In this document: positions 37,046 through 45,600 of the stretch, in pieces
How positions within the stretch are numbered: position 1 is the stretch's first letter
How the letters are laid out: each line of letters opens with the position of its first letter
Assembly: GCF_017813365.1 (NCBI RefSeq)
Contig: NZ_JAGIZA010000013.1
Span: 1 to 64,000, forward strand
DNA length: 64,000 nt
Direction: 5' to 3'
Source of the DNA: Roseomonas indoligenes
GTDB lineage: Bacteria; Pseudomonadota; Alphaproteobacteria; Acetobacterales; Acetobacteraceae
Made by a program: the position numbers and the translations under genes
Notes under the pieces: model-generated
The model's database searches: none
What the model saw: only the letters and a program-made list of their open reading frames with translations
Told to the model about the DNA's origin: nothing

Positions 37046-38632
37046 TCACGCGGGCGCCAGGGCCTCCTCCAGCCGGGCCTTTGCCCGTGGCAGCAGGCGC
37101 CGCAGGAAGAACCCCGCCTCCTCCGCCAGGGCCGGCTCCACCACCGCGGCCCGGGCCAGCCAGGCCCCGCCCAGCACCCAGCCCGCGGCGTCCAGGAAGG
37201 GCACGGCCCCCGCCCCGGCCACCTCCGGAGGGGCGAAGGCAAGGTGCGACGCCGCCTCGGCCAGCGCCTCCGCCGGCCCGCGCAGGGCCGCATCCGCCGC
37301 CCCCGCTTCCGCCGCCAGGGCCCGGAAGGCCGGCAGGTCCCGCGGCAGCTTGCGGAGGACAAGGTCCATCGCCTGGATCCCGTTGGTCCCCTCGTAGATC
37401 GGGGCGATCCGCGCATCGCGCCACACCTGCGCCGCCCCCGTCTCCTCCACGTAGCCCGCGCCGCCATGCACCTGGATGCCCAGCGAAGCCACCTCCACCG
37501 CCCGGTCCGTGCACCAGGCCTTGCAGACCGGCGTCAGCAGCGCCAGCCGCGCCTCCGCCCCCGACTCCCCCGCCCGCGCCCGGTCCAGCGACACGGCGCA
37601 GTCCAGCGCGATCAGCCGCGCGGCCGCCGTCACCGCCCGCATCTCCCCCAGCATCCGCGCCACGTCCGGATAGGCGGCGATCGCCCGCCCGCCCTGCTCC
37701 CGCCCGGCCGCATAGGCCTCGGCCAGGGCCGTGGCGCGGGCGCACTGCCCCACGCCCTCCACCCCCACCGCCAGCCGCGCCGCGTTCATCATGGCGAACA
37801 TGACGGGCAGGCCGCGATGCGGCTCCCCCACCAGCTCCCCCTCCGCCTCCTCGAAGATCATCGTGCAGGTGGGCGAGGCATGGATCCCCGCCTTCTCCTC
37901 GATCCCCCCGCAGCGCACCCCGTTCCGCCGCCCATCCGCCAGCACTTTCGGCACCGCGAAGAGCGAGATGCCGCGCGAGCCCGCCGGCGCATCGGGCAGC
38001 CGCGCGAGCACGAGGTGCAGGGTATTGGCGGCGATGTCATTCTCGCCCCAGGTGATGAAGATCTTCCCCCCGGTGATCCGAAACCCGCCCGCCCCATCGG
38101 GAACGGCGCGCGTCCGCACGGCCGAGAGGTCGCTCCCCGCCTGCGGCTCCGTCAGCCCCATGGTCCCGTTCCACTCGGCGGCGATCAGCGGCGGCAGGAA
38201 CCGCGCCGCCTGATCCGCCGAGGCATGGTGCGCCAGCAACTCCACCGCCCCCGCCGTCAGCATCGGCATCAGCCCGAAACCCATGTCCGCGGAGGAGACC
38301 AGCTCGAACACCGCCGCCCAGACCGCGTGCGGCAGCCCCTGCCCGCCATGCTCCACGGGCGCCGCCACCCCCTGCCACCCCGCCGCCTGCCACTCCCGCA
38401 GCAGCCCGGCGTAATGCGGGGGCACACGGACCACGCCGTTCTCCAGCACGCAGCCCGCACGGTCGGCCTCCCGCCGGCCGGGGGCGATCCGCTCCTCCGC
38501 GAAGCGCGACGCCTCCTCCAGGACCGCGACCAGATCCGCCTCCGCCAGAGGCGCCCCGAGCCGCCCGGCCAGCTCCGGCAACCCGTGCAGGCGGTTGAGC
38601 GCGAGGGCGAGCTGCCCGGCAGCCCCCATCAT
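37046..38632 (-). CDS. Acyl-CoA dehydrogenase
   Basis: 528 residues, in the long subgroup related to DmdC/FadE5-like dehydrogenases. Hallmarks are GLTEPQAGSDLSAVRTRAVP (FAD and acyl binding), KIFITWGENDI, IQVHGGAGYVEETGAAQVWR and the catalytic Glu in IYEGTNGIQAMDLV. It oxidises an acyl-CoA at C2-C3; the chain is unknown. It lies 100 bp upstream of the carotenoid operon on the same strand, but nothing ties it functionally to pigments. Electron-transfer flavoprotein genes are not in the window. Confidence 0.94.
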   Translation of the reverse strand: MMGAAGQLALALNRLHGLPELAGRLGAPLAEADLVAVLEEASRFAEERIAPGRREADRAGCVLENGVVRVPPHYAGLLREWQAAGWQGVAAPVEHGGQGLPHAVWAAVFELVSSADMGFGLMPMLTAGAVELLAHHASADQAARFLPPLIAAEWNGTMGLTEPQAGSDLSAVRTRAVPDGAGGFRITGGKIFITWGENDIAANTLHLVLARLPDAPAGSRGISLFAVPKVLADGRRNGVRCGGIEEKAGIHASPTCTMIFEEAEGELVGEPHRGLPVMFAMMNAARLAVGVEGVGQCARATALAEAYAAGREQGGRAIAAYPDVARMLGEMRAVTAAARLIALDCAVSLDRARAGESGAEARLALLTPVCKAWCTDRAVEVASLGIQVHGGAGYVEETGAAQVWRDARIAPIYEGTNGIQAMDLVLRKLPRDLPAFRALAAEAGAADAALRGPAEALAEAASHLAFAPPEVAGAGAVPFLDAAGWVLGGAWLARAAVVEPALAEEAGFFLRRLLPRAKARLEEALAPA

Positions 38633-38715
38633 GTCGCGGATCCCTTGACGAGAAGGCCCATCATCCCGGCCCCGAGGACAAGCGCGTCTCCCATGCCCCC
38701 ATTCTGCGCCGGGAA

Positions 38716-38738
38716 GGGGCCGGGCGTAACCCGGCCCC
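38716..38738 (-). terminator. Hairpin terminator after the H1-like pair
   Basis: A perfect 9-bp GC stem (GGGGCCGGG and complement) with a CGTAA loop begins six bases beyond the stop codon of the DUF3140 protein on the minus strand. No T-run follows, but placement supports termination. Confidence 0.6.
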
Positions 38739-38744
38739 TCCGCC

Positions 38745-39749
38745 TCAGCGCTTTCCGGGCTTGCGCGGCGCGGTGCCGCGCCCGGCCGGGCCGGATTTCG
38801 CCGGGCCGCGGCGCACCGGCGCGCTCACCTTCTTCGCGGCCGCCCGCGCCACGCGCTTCGTGCCCGCCCCGGCGCCGCGCGCCTTCGGCGCCCCGCCGAC
38901 GGCCGCCTTGCGAACGGTCCCCTTCACCGTCCGGGCCGCCGCGCGGGTGGTGGTGCGGGCCTTGGCGGCCGTCTTGCGGGCCACCGCCGCCGGCTTGCGC
39001 GCGGGCGATGCCTTCGCGGCGTCCCGGGCCGGCGCCTTGCGCGCGGCGGTCCCGGCCTTCGCCGCGACGCTCCGCTTCGAAGCAGCAGCAGCACCGGTCC
39101 GCTTCGCCGCCGCCCCGGTCGCACGCCCGGCCGTGGCCGCACTCCGCTTCACGGCCGAGCCCGCCGCACGATTCACCGTCGCGCGCTTGGCAGCCGTGCC
39201 GCCGTCGCGCTTCGCGGCGGCGCCGGCACCTCGCCTGGCCGGCGCGCCGGCGGCCGGCTTCGCGGCGGCGCCAGCCGCCCGCTTCGCCGTCGCCCGCTTC
39301 GGCGCCGTGCCCGACGCGTCCCGCGGGGCCGCACTCCGCGCCGCCGCACGACGCTTCGGCGCCGCCTCACCACCCTTGCGGGCCGCGGGCGCCCGGCGCG
39401 GCGCCGCCGGCTTCTTCATCGGGTCATGCCCCCAGTTCATCAGGCTGTAGCGCCAGCGCGTATGCTCCACATCGCCGTCCGGCCGCTGCGCCAGGTGCCG
39501 GTGCACGTAGCCCACCACCCTCCGCATATGCCCCAGATCCTCATCGGAAGGATCGCCCTTGTGGACCTCCAGCAGCCGCAGGATGTGCCGCCCGCTCTCG
39601 TGCCCGATGGATTCGGACTCCCCCTCCGGCGTGATTCCGACGGAACGGCTCTCCTCCGAGCCCAGCCACTTCTTCAGCGTGGCAGGGGTCATGTTCACGG
39701 CGGCGCGGAACTCCCGCAGCACCGCCTCGCGGTCGGGATCCCCGCTCAC
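38745..39749 (-). CDS. DUF3140 protein with long histone-H1-like basic tail
   Basis: 334 residues. The first about 110 form a DUF3140 domain: EAVLREFRAAVNMTPATLKK, WLGSEESRSVG, SIGHESGRHILRLL and DEDLGHMRRVVGYVHRHLAQ. From about residue 112 onward the protein is a low-complexity tail of Ala, Lys, Arg and Pro (repeats such as AAKRAGAA, KRATAKRAAGAA, TAAKARTTTRAA), resembling the C-terminus of histone H1 and of HctB/AlgP-type bacterial proteins. That suggests DNA compaction. The ATG at 39749 overlaps the stop of the next H1-like gene (ATGA), so the two are made together. Confidence 0.85.
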   Translation of the reverse strand: MSGDPDREAVLREFRAAVNMTPATLKKWLGSEESRSVGITPEGESESIGHESGRHILRLLEVHKGDPSDEDLGHMRRVVGYVHRHLAQRPDGDVEHTRWRYSLMNWGHDPMKKPAAPRRAPAARKGGEAAPKRRAAARSAAPRDASGTAPKRATAKRAAGAAAKPAAGAPARRGAGAAAKRDGGTAAKRATVNRAAGSAVKRSAATAGRATGAAAKRTGAAAASKRSVAAKAGTAARKAPARDAAKASPARKPAAVARKTAAKARTTTRAAARTVKGTVRKAAVGGAPKARGAGAGTKRVARAAAKKVSAPVRRGPAKSGPAGRGTAPRKPGKR

Positions 39750-40537
39750 GCCTTCGTCCCTCCCTTCGGGCCCTTGGAAGCAGCGCGCCGGGTCGCAGCG
39801 CTCTGCCGCGCCGCCGCGGCGCGCCGGGGCGGCGCCTTCTTCGCGGCCGGAGCCTTCCGCGCCGTCGTCGCCCGCTTCGGGGCCGCCTTCTTCGGCGCGG
39901 CCTTCTTCGCGGCAGGCGCCGCGCGGCGCGCCGGCGCCTTCGCAGTGCTCTTCGCGGGCGCCGCGCGCTTCGCCGCCGGCTTGCGCGCCGCCGTCGTCCG
40001 CTTCGCGGCCGCCGCGGTCCTGGGCTTGGCCGGCGCGGCGCGGCGCGTCGCCGCCGGGCTCCGCTTTGCCGCCCCCGCTGCCGCCCGCTTCGCCTTCGCG
40101 GGCGTCTTCTTAACGGCCGTCTTCCGCGCCCCGTCCTTCCCCGTGTCGCGCGCCTTCGCCGTCTTCCGCGCCACATCCGCCGGCTGGCGGGAGAACTGCT
40201 CCCCCTTCGCCGTGTCGCGCCGCTTGGCGGCCGTGGTGCGCGCGTACTCCTCGTCGCTCAGCGTCTCGCGCGCCTTGCGCGGCAGGTAGCGCTCATGCGT
40301 CTCCCCGCTCTTCTTGCCGGACTTGGTTCCCCAGTCCTCCTTCGTCCACTGCGTCAGGCTGTTGTCGGCGCTCTTCCCGCCCTCGTAGCCGCCACCGGCC
40401 TTCTTGTACTCGGCGACGGCAAGTTGCGCCTTGCGCGCGGACCACTCGCCGGCGTCGCCGCCCTTGCTGCCGCGCGTGACGCGCGCCTTCACCTTTTCCC
40501 AGAGCTTCTCGTCGGTGCGCTTCGCCCGTGCGGCCAT
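39746..40537 (-). CDS. DUF5872 protein with long histone-H1-like basic tail
   Basis: 263 residues. The N-terminal about 95 residues (KLWEKVKARVTRGSKGGDAG, WSARKAQLAVAEYKKAGGGY, LTQWTKEDWGTKSGKKSGE) match the DUF5872 module. After it comes about 150 residues of Lys/Ala/Arg/Pro repeats (AAPKKAAPKRATTARKAP), strongly basic and likely disordered. It is translated first, followed with an ATGA overlap by the DUF3140 protein. The Shine-Dalgarno GGAGG lies in a small hairpin (40546-40562), which could restrain translation. Confidence 0.85.
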   Translation of the reverse strand: MAARAKRTDEKLWEKVKARVTRGSKGGDAGEWSARKAQLAVAEYKKAGGGYEGGKSADNSLTQWTKEDWGTKSGKKSGETHERYLPRKARETLSDEEYARTTAAKRRDTAKGEQFSRQPADVARKTAKARDTGKDGARKTAVKKTPAKAKRAAAGAAKRSPAATRRAAPAKPRTAAAAKRTTAARKPAAKRAAPAKSTAKAPARRAAPAAKKAAPKKAAPKRATTARKAPAAKKAPPRRAAAARQSAATRRAASKGPKGGTKA

Positions 40538-40545
40538 GTCGCGGT

Positions 40546-40562
40546 CCTCCGTGGTTCGGAGG
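40546..40562 (-). promoter_or_regulatory. Hairpin covering the ribosome binding site of the H1-like pair
   Basis: On the minus strand CCTCCG and CGGAGG pair around an AACCA loop. The downstream arm includes the GGAGG ribosome binding site, eight bases before the ATG at 40537. The stem is only 6 bp but all GC-rich, so it could lower or tune translation. No other structure was seen. Confidence 0.5.
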
Positions 40563-40598
40563 CGAACGCAGCACGATTCGCAAGGGTTGCAGGTTGCA

Positions 40599-41438
40599 TC
40601 ACATGCGCGGCAGCAGCACCGCCCGCCCCGTGATCGTCCCGCCGCGCGGCAACCGCGTCATGTCGCCCAGCGCGGCGAGTCCCGGGCGGTTCGCCACGTC
40701 CGGCACATGACTCACCGGCTCCGCGGAAATCACGGCCGCCCCGTGCGGCGCGAAGACCTGCAGGTTGCCCGCCCAGGACTCCTCCCCGCGCAGCGCGAAG
40801 GCCACATCGCCGAGATCGAGCCGCACCTCGCCCGACCATCCCGTGTAATGCGTGTCCAGCCCCGCGAAGACCTCCTCCCCGCCATCCAGCCCGGAGGACG
40901 GCACGGCCGCCACCGGCAGGTTGCGATCGTCGCGCGCCAGCGTCCCCGTGGCGGAGAAGGCGATCTGCGTGCCCGGACGGCGCACGAAGAACGGGTGCAG
41001 CCCCGTCCCGAACGGCATCCCGTCCACGCCGAGATTCGTCACGGCCAGCGTCAGCGAAAACGCCTCGCCCACCGCCACCTCCAGCCGCGCGGCGTAGTGG
41101 TAGGGCCCCTCCTCCACCTCCTGCACCAGCACCGCGGAATCCGCCCCCGCGCGCTCCACCGCCCAGGGGTGCTCGCGCCCAAACCCGTGCAGCGCCGTCC
41201 GCTCGGCCACGCGGTTGCAGGGAAAGTGGTGCACGCCGCCGGGATAGGCCAGCCGCCCCTCATCCAGACGGTTCGTCCAGGGCAGCATCAGGAAGGCGCC
41301 CGCCCAGTTCTCGTTCGGGTCCGCCCCCGCCGGCAAGGGCAGCAGCACGTCCCGCCCGGCATGGGAGAGCGCGGCCACCGCGCCCCCCCGCTCCGGCAGC
41401 AGCGCCGCGCGCCAGCCGCCGCCCGTGATCTCGATCAC
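40599..41438 (-). CDS. Aldose-1-epimerase family protein
   Basis: 279 residues with the galactose-mutarotase fold. The acid/base histidines are in TALHGFGREHPW and GTGLHPFFVRR, and the N-terminal PERGGAVAALSHAGRDVLLP matches the family. It is the last gene of a run with uronate dehydrogenase (6 bp apart) and TRAP transporter genes. It probably interconverts anomers of the sugar acid fed to the dehydrogenase; direct sugar specificity is unknown. Confidence 0.88.
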   Translation of the reverse strand: MIEITGGGWRAALLPERGGAVAALSHAGRDVLLPLPAGADPNENWAGAFLMLPWTNRLDEGRLAYPGGVHHFPCNRVAERTALHGFGREHPWAVERAGADSAVLVQEVEEGPYHYAARLEVAVGEAFSLTLAVTNLGVDGMPFGTGLHPFFVRRPGTQIAFSATGTLARDDRNLPVAAVPSSGLDGGEEVFAGLDTHYTGWSGEVRLDLGDVAFALRGEESWAGNLQVFAPHGAAVISAEPVSHVPDVANRPGLAALGDMTRLPRGGTITGRAVLLPRM

Positions 41439-41444
41439 GCGCCC

Positions 41445-42287
41445 TCAATCCAGCGAGAAGGCGTCCTTCGGCGAGGGCACCTTTCGCGTGTACCCATCCG
41501 CCGTATAGCCGCCGCCCTGATAGCGCTCCGTCACCGGATCGCCGGAGACCTTGTCCCCCACCTTCTCCCGCCAGGGCTCGGAGGAATCCTGCGGCTGCCA
41601 CCCGATCCGGTCGCGATGGTCCGCGCCCCAGTAGGTGTCGGCATTGTCCGAGGCGCCCCAGACCACCGCATGCCCCACGCGCGGCGCTGCCACGAACTTC
41701 TCCACCAGCCGCGCCAGGTCCGCATAGGAGAGCCAGGTGGACAGCATCCGCCGGTCCACCGGCTCGGGGAAGGAAGACCCGATCCGCAGGTTCAGGTTCT
41801 CCACCCCGTGCTTGTCCCAGTAGAGCCGCCCCATCAGCTCCCCGAAGGCCTTGGAGAGCCCGTAGAAGGTGTCCGGCCGGAACTCGCAGGTGGCATCCAG
41901 CCGCTCCGCATTCCCGCTCGGCCGCTCATGGAACCCGATCGCGTGGTTGCTGCTGGCAAACAGCACCCGCGCCCCCTCCCGCCGCGCCGCCTCGTACACG
42001 TGGTACAGCCCGCGGTAGTTCGGCCCCAGCACCGTCTCGAAGGGGTGCTCCGTGCTGATCCCCCCGAAATGCAGGATCGCCTGGCACCCCTCCGCCAGCC
42101 GCAGGATCGTCACCCCATCGTTCAGGTCGGCCTTCGTGAACGTCGATCCCTCGGGAACCGTGTCCGGAAACGGCGCGATATCCGTCAGCCGCAGCACCCA
42201 CCCGGCCTCGCCCAGCGCCTTCGTCAGCGCGCGGCCCAGATTGCCGGATGCTCCGGTCAGGAGAAGGGGACGGGTCTTGTCGGTCAT
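41445..42287 (-). CDS. udh: Uronate dehydrogenase
   Basis: 280 residues, an extended SDR. GASGNLGRALTKAL is the NAD motif, AILHFGGISTEHPFETVLGP and VLFASSNHAIGFHE are distinctive of bacterial uronate dehydrogenases, and YGLSKAFGE carries the catalytic Tyr-x3-Lys; the long MLSTWLSYADLARL and VVWGASDNADTYWG blocks also match. The enzyme oxidises glucuronate or galacturonate to the aldarolactone. The ATG at 42287 has GGAG-type sequence upstream. Its neighbours are TRAP transporter genes upstream and an aldose epimerase downstream, all on the same strand. Confidence 0.93.
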   Translation of the reverse strand: MTDKTRPLLLTGASGNLGRALTKALGEAGWVLRLTDIAPFPDTVPEGSTFTKADLNDGVTILRLAEGCQAILHFGGISTEHPFETVLGPNYRGLYHVYEAARREGARVLFASSNHAIGFHERPSGNAERLDATCEFRPDTFYGLSKAFGELMGRLYWDKHGVENLNLRIGSSFPEPVDRRMLSTWLSYADLARLVEKFVAAPRVGHAVVWGASDNADTYWGADHRDRIGWQPQDSSEPWREKVGDKVSGDPVTERYQGGGYTADGYTRKVPSPKDAFSLD

Positions 42288-42371
42288 TCGGGCCTCGGCG
42301 GCGATTCGGGGTTGGATGGACGTTCGCGCGGACGACGGGTCAGGGGAAGATGCCTGCAAGGGCGGCCTGTC

Positions 42372-42606
42372 CCGGGGAGAGGAAGAAGGAATTCTTCCTC
42401 TCCCCGGCCCCCTCACCATCATCTTCTTTTAGGCTTTAGGATCTCTCGGCTGGCGGTGCGCCTCGGGTCGATGACCCGAGTCGACTGCAAGGGCCGGACC
42501 AGACCATCCCCCGAAAACCCCGGGTCAGTCCGGCGCCGCGGCAGCCAGGCGGGGTTCCAGGGGCCTCAGGCCCTTGGCGGGGGTTCCAGGGGGCGGAGCC
42601 CCCTGG
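42372..42606 (+). repeat. Intergenic four-hairpin element, copy 3
   Basis: Full copy on the plus strand. Hairpin 1 is a perfect 16-bp stem (42372-42387 with 42392-42407) with a GGAA loop, followed by the linker CATCATCTTCTTTTAGG. Hairpin 2 is 42462-42480 (8-bp stem, GAT loop). Hairpin 3 is 42557-42577 (9 bp, TCA loop, one GU pair). Hairpin 4 is 42586-42606 (9 bp, GGA loop). Hairpin 4 ends seven bases from the stop of the TRAP DctM gene. Confidence 0.9.
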
Positions 42607-42612
42607 GGCCGA

Positions 42613-43893
42613 TCAGCGGAACACCCCCGGCAGCCACAGCGACACCCACGGCACGTAGGTCACGATCATCAGCACGATGAAGCTGGCGAGGTAGAAGGGC
42701 CCGCTCGTCTTCGTCGCGTCCCACATGGAGACCTTCCCCACGGCACAGGCTACGAAGAGCAGAGGCCCCACCGGCGGCGTGATCAGCCCGATGCCGAGGT
42801 TGAGGATCAGCACGATGCCGAACTGCACGGGGTCCATCCCCGCCGCGATCGCCACGGGCAGGAACACGGGCGTGCCGATCATGATCAGCGGCGCCATGTC
42901 CATGAAGGTGCCGAGGACCAGCAGCACGACGTTGATCAGCAGCAGCATCATCAGCGGGTCGGTCGTGACCTGCTTCATCAGGTCCACCGTCATCGCCGGC
43001 ACCTGCATCAGCGCCATCAGCCACCCGAAGGCGGAGGCCGTGCCGATGATGAGCATCACCATCCCCGTGGTGCGCACCGCGCCCAGCACCGCCTCTCGGA
43101 AGGCTTCCCAGGTCATGGTGCGGTACACCAGCCCGATCACCAGGATCGCGTAGATCACCGCCACGCAGGCGCTCTCGGTCGCCGTGAACACGCCGGAACG
43201 GACGCCCGCGAAGATGATGACAATGAGCATGAGGCCGGGGATCGCCCCGATCGTCAGCCGCAGCAGCGCCCCCCATCCCGGGAACTTCTCCCGCGGATAG
43301 CCGCGCCGCACCGCCACGACATAGGCCGCGCCCATCACCGCCAGCATCAGCAGCAGGCCGGGGACCAGCCCCGCCGTGAACAGGTCCGCCACGCTGATCG
43401 CGCCGCCGGCGGCGATCACGTAGAGGATCATGTTGTGGCTCGGCGGGATCAGCAGGTCGATCAGCGCCGCATTCGCCGTCACGTTCACCGCATAGTCCGG
43501 CGCATAGCCTCGCGCCCGCATCTGCGGGATCATCACGCCACCCACCGCGGAGGCATCCGCCACCGCGGAGCCGGAAACCCCGCCGAACAGCGTGGCGGCC
43601 AGCACGTTCACCTGCCCCAGCCCCCCGCGCAGGTGCCCCACCATGGCGGAGGCCAGCCCCACCAGCCGGTCCGCGATCTGCCCGCGCATCATCAGGTCGC
43701 CGGCGAAGACGAAGAAGGGGATGGCCAGCATGGAGAAGACGTTCATGCCGGAGGAGATCTGCTGGAACACCACCACCGCGGGCAGGTCCATCCAGAGCAC
43801 CGTGACGAAGGCGGCGATGCCCAGCGCGAAGGCAACGGGCGTGCCGATGAGCAGCAGCAGCGTGAAGCTGCCGAGCAGGACCGCAATGTCCAT
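42613..43893 (-). CDS. TRAP transporter large permease (DctM)
   Basis: 426 residues of about 12 TMs, the DctM size. The N-terminus MDIAVLLGSFTLLLLIGTPV and segments SGMNVFSMLAIPFFVFAGDL, ATLFGGVSGSAVADASAVGG and LIPPSHNMILYVIAAGG are DctM signatures. It forms the channel of a sodium-driven tripartite transporter with DctQ (22 bp upstream) and the periplasmic DctP. Context with uronate dehydrogenase suggests hexuronate uptake. Intergenic repeat copy 3 starts seven bases past its stop. Confidence 0.95.
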   Translation of the reverse strand: MDIAVLLGSFTLLLLIGTPVAFALGIAAFVTVLWMDLPAVVVFQQISSGMNVFSMLAIPFFVFAGDLMMRGQIADRLVGLASAMVGHLRGGLGQVNVLAATLFGGVSGSAVADASAVGGVMIPQMRARGYAPDYAVNVTANAALIDLLIPPSHNMILYVIAAGGAISVADLFTAGLVPGLLLMLAVMGAAYVVAVRRGYPREKFPGWGALLRLTIGAIPGLMLIVIIFAGVRSGVFTATESACVAVIYAILVIGLVYRTMTWEAFREAVLGAVRTTGMVMLIIGTASAFGWLMALMQVPAMTVDLMKQVTTDPLMMLLLINVVLLVLGTFMDMAPLIMIGTPVFLPVAIAAGMDPVQFGIVLILNLGIGLITPPVGPLLFVACAVGKVSMWDATKTSGPFYLASFIVLMIVTYVPWVSLWLPGVFR

Positions 43894-43915
43894 GGTAAAG
43901 CCCCGGGGGACGCGC

Positions 43916-44449
43916 TCAGGCGTCGGTAAGGATGGGTGTGGGGTGCGTGTCGGCCGGCGCCAGATGCCCGGTCGCGTGCGCCAGCAGCCGCTCGATCCCG
44001 AACAGCGCGATCAGGATGCCGCCGATCACCAGCGGCATGTACTCCACCGCGCCGTTCAGCCCGATGGTCGGCAGCACCGTGTCCGCCACCTCGGAGGCCA
44101 GCTCGGCCGTGAACCAGGCCATGCCGAGGCCGAACAGCGTGATGCACAGGTCGGAGATCACGTCGAACAGCCGCCCGATCGGCGCCGGCAGCACGGATTT
44201 CAGCGTGTCGAAGCCCATGTGGAAGCCCTCGCGCACGCCCACCGCCGCCGCGCCCATGATCACCCAGGCCATGAGCAGCATGGAGACGGATTCAGCCCAG
44301 GCCGGCGTATCGTTCAGCACGAAGCGACCGAACACGGCCCAGGCGATCACCACCACCATCACCACCAGCGACACGCCCGAGACGAACAGGGCAATGCGGC
44401 AGATCAGGTCCAGCGCGGCCGAATAGCCGCGCTGCGCGTTCCCGACCAT
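43916..44449 (-). CDS. TRAP transporter small permease (DctQ)
   Basis: 177 residues with four TMs: ALDLICRIALFVSGVSLVVM, then the WAVFGRFVLNDTPAWAESVS motif typical of DctQ, GWLLMAW-like TM3 (here MLLMAWVIMGAAAVGVREG) and a final TM (MPLVIGGILIALFGIERLLA). It links DctP and DctM. It starts two bases after the DctP stop and ends before the DctM gene, as in most DctPQM operons. Confidence 0.92.
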   Translation of the reverse strand: MVGNAQRGYSAALDLICRIALFVSGVSLVVMVVVIAWAVFGRFVLNDTPAWAESVSMLLMAWVIMGAAAVGVREGFHMGFDTLKSVLPAPIGRLFDVISDLCITLFGLGMAWFTAELASEVADTVLPTIGLNGAVEYMPLVIGGILIALFGIERLLAHATGHLAPADTHPTPILTDA

Positions 44450-44451
44450 GA

Positions 44452-45450
44452 TCAGGCGGTTTCCCGGATCTTGGCGACGATGCCCTTCATCCGCGCATCC
44501 CGCACGAACTGGTCATACACCGGCCCCATCCCCTGCTCGAAGGGCGCCTTGTTCACCGTGTTGATCTGCGAACCGGCCGCGATCACCGCGGCCTTCGCCG
44601 CGTTGCTCCGCTCCTGCCACATGCGCCGCATCTCCGGCACGCTGTCCTTCGCCGCCTGCCGCATCATGTCCTGCAGGTCCTTCGGCAGCTTGTCGTAGCT
44701 GCGCTTGGCCATCACCAGCACCTCCGGCGCCATGGAGTGCTCGGAGGCCGAGTAGAACTTCGCCACCTCGAAGTGCCGGAAGGACTGGTAGGAGGGGTAG
44801 TTGTTCTCCGCCCCGTCCACCACGCCCGTCTGGATCGCGGAATACACCTCGCCCGTCGGCAGCGGCGTCGCGTTGGCGCCGAAGGCGCGCATCATCGCCA
44901 CCCACATGTCGCTCGGCTGCACGCGGATCTTCAGGCCGCGCAGGTCGCCCGGCTCGTTGATCGCCCGCGTCCGCGTGTAGAAGCTGCGCGCCCCGCTGTC
45001 GTAGTAGCACAGCGGCACCAGGTTGTGCCGCGCGAGGCCGGAGACGATGTCGTCCCCGATCGCCCCGTCCAGCACCCGGTGCATGTGGTCCTCGCTGCGG
45101 AACAGGAAGGGCAGCCCGGGGATCACCGTCTCCGGCACCAGGGAGTTCAGGCTGGCGGAGTTCACGCGGTTCAGGTCGATCACCCCGAAGCGCGTCTGCT
45201 CCAGCGTGTCCTTCTCCTCGCCCAGCGTGTGGTTGCCATAGACCTGGATGCGGACGCGCCCGCCGGACTTCTCCTCCATCTGCTTGCTCATCCACTTCAC
45301 GGCCTCCACGGTCGGATAGCCGTCGGGATGCACGTCGGAGGAGCGCAGCGTCACGGTCTGCGCCTTGGCGGGATTCGCGAGGAAGGGCGTGGCAAGCGGC
45401 GCGGCGAGCGCGCCGAGCAGCACCGCACGGCGCGGGGCACGGATCGTCAT
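44452..45450 (-). CDS. TRAP transporter periplasmic binding protein (DctP)
   Basis: 332 residues. The N-terminus MTIRAPRRAVLLGALAAPLA with a predicted cut near PAKAQ is a secretory signal, possibly Tat. The mature protein shows LRSSDVHPDGYPTVEAVKWM, the core VVDGAENNYPSYQSFRHFEV, and LRGLKIRVQPSDMWV containing the arginine that binds the ligand carboxylate. A clear AGGAG precedes the ATG. It opens a transcript with DctQ, DctM and probably udh and the epimerase. Ligand most likely a hexuronate; inferred from neighbours only. Confidence 0.93.
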   Translation of the reverse strand: MTIRAPRRAVLLGALAAPLATPFLANPAKAQTVTLRSSDVHPDGYPTVEAVKWMSKQMEEKSGGRVRIQVYGNHTLGEEKDTLEQTRFGVIDLNRVNSASLNSLVPETVIPGLPFLFRSEDHMHRVLDGAIGDDIVSGLARHNLVPLCYYDSGARSFYTRTRAINEPGDLRGLKIRVQPSDMWVAMMRAFGANATPLPTGEVYSAIQTGVVDGAENNYPSYQSFRHFEVAKFYSASEHSMAPEVLVMAKRSYDKLPKDLQDMMRQAAKDSVPEMRRMWQERSNAAKAAVIAAGSQINTVNKAPFEQGMGPVYDQFVRDARMKGIVAKIRETA

Positions 45451-45600
45451 ACGGGATCTCCTGGACGTCAGGCCCTCAAGGGCCCCATTCGTTGGGCCAA
45501 CGGTGCTGCTATGGCAGTCTGCTGTCAACGGTCTTCACGGCCCCGCTTCCACGACCACGCTCCATGGACGCCCGGCACGGCCCGATCCAATCTCCCGCGC

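Noticed and set aside
37081-37803. Pro/Arg-rich plus-strand frame inside the acyl-CoA dehydrogenase
   Set aside because: Low-complexity shadow of a confirmed gene on the other strand.
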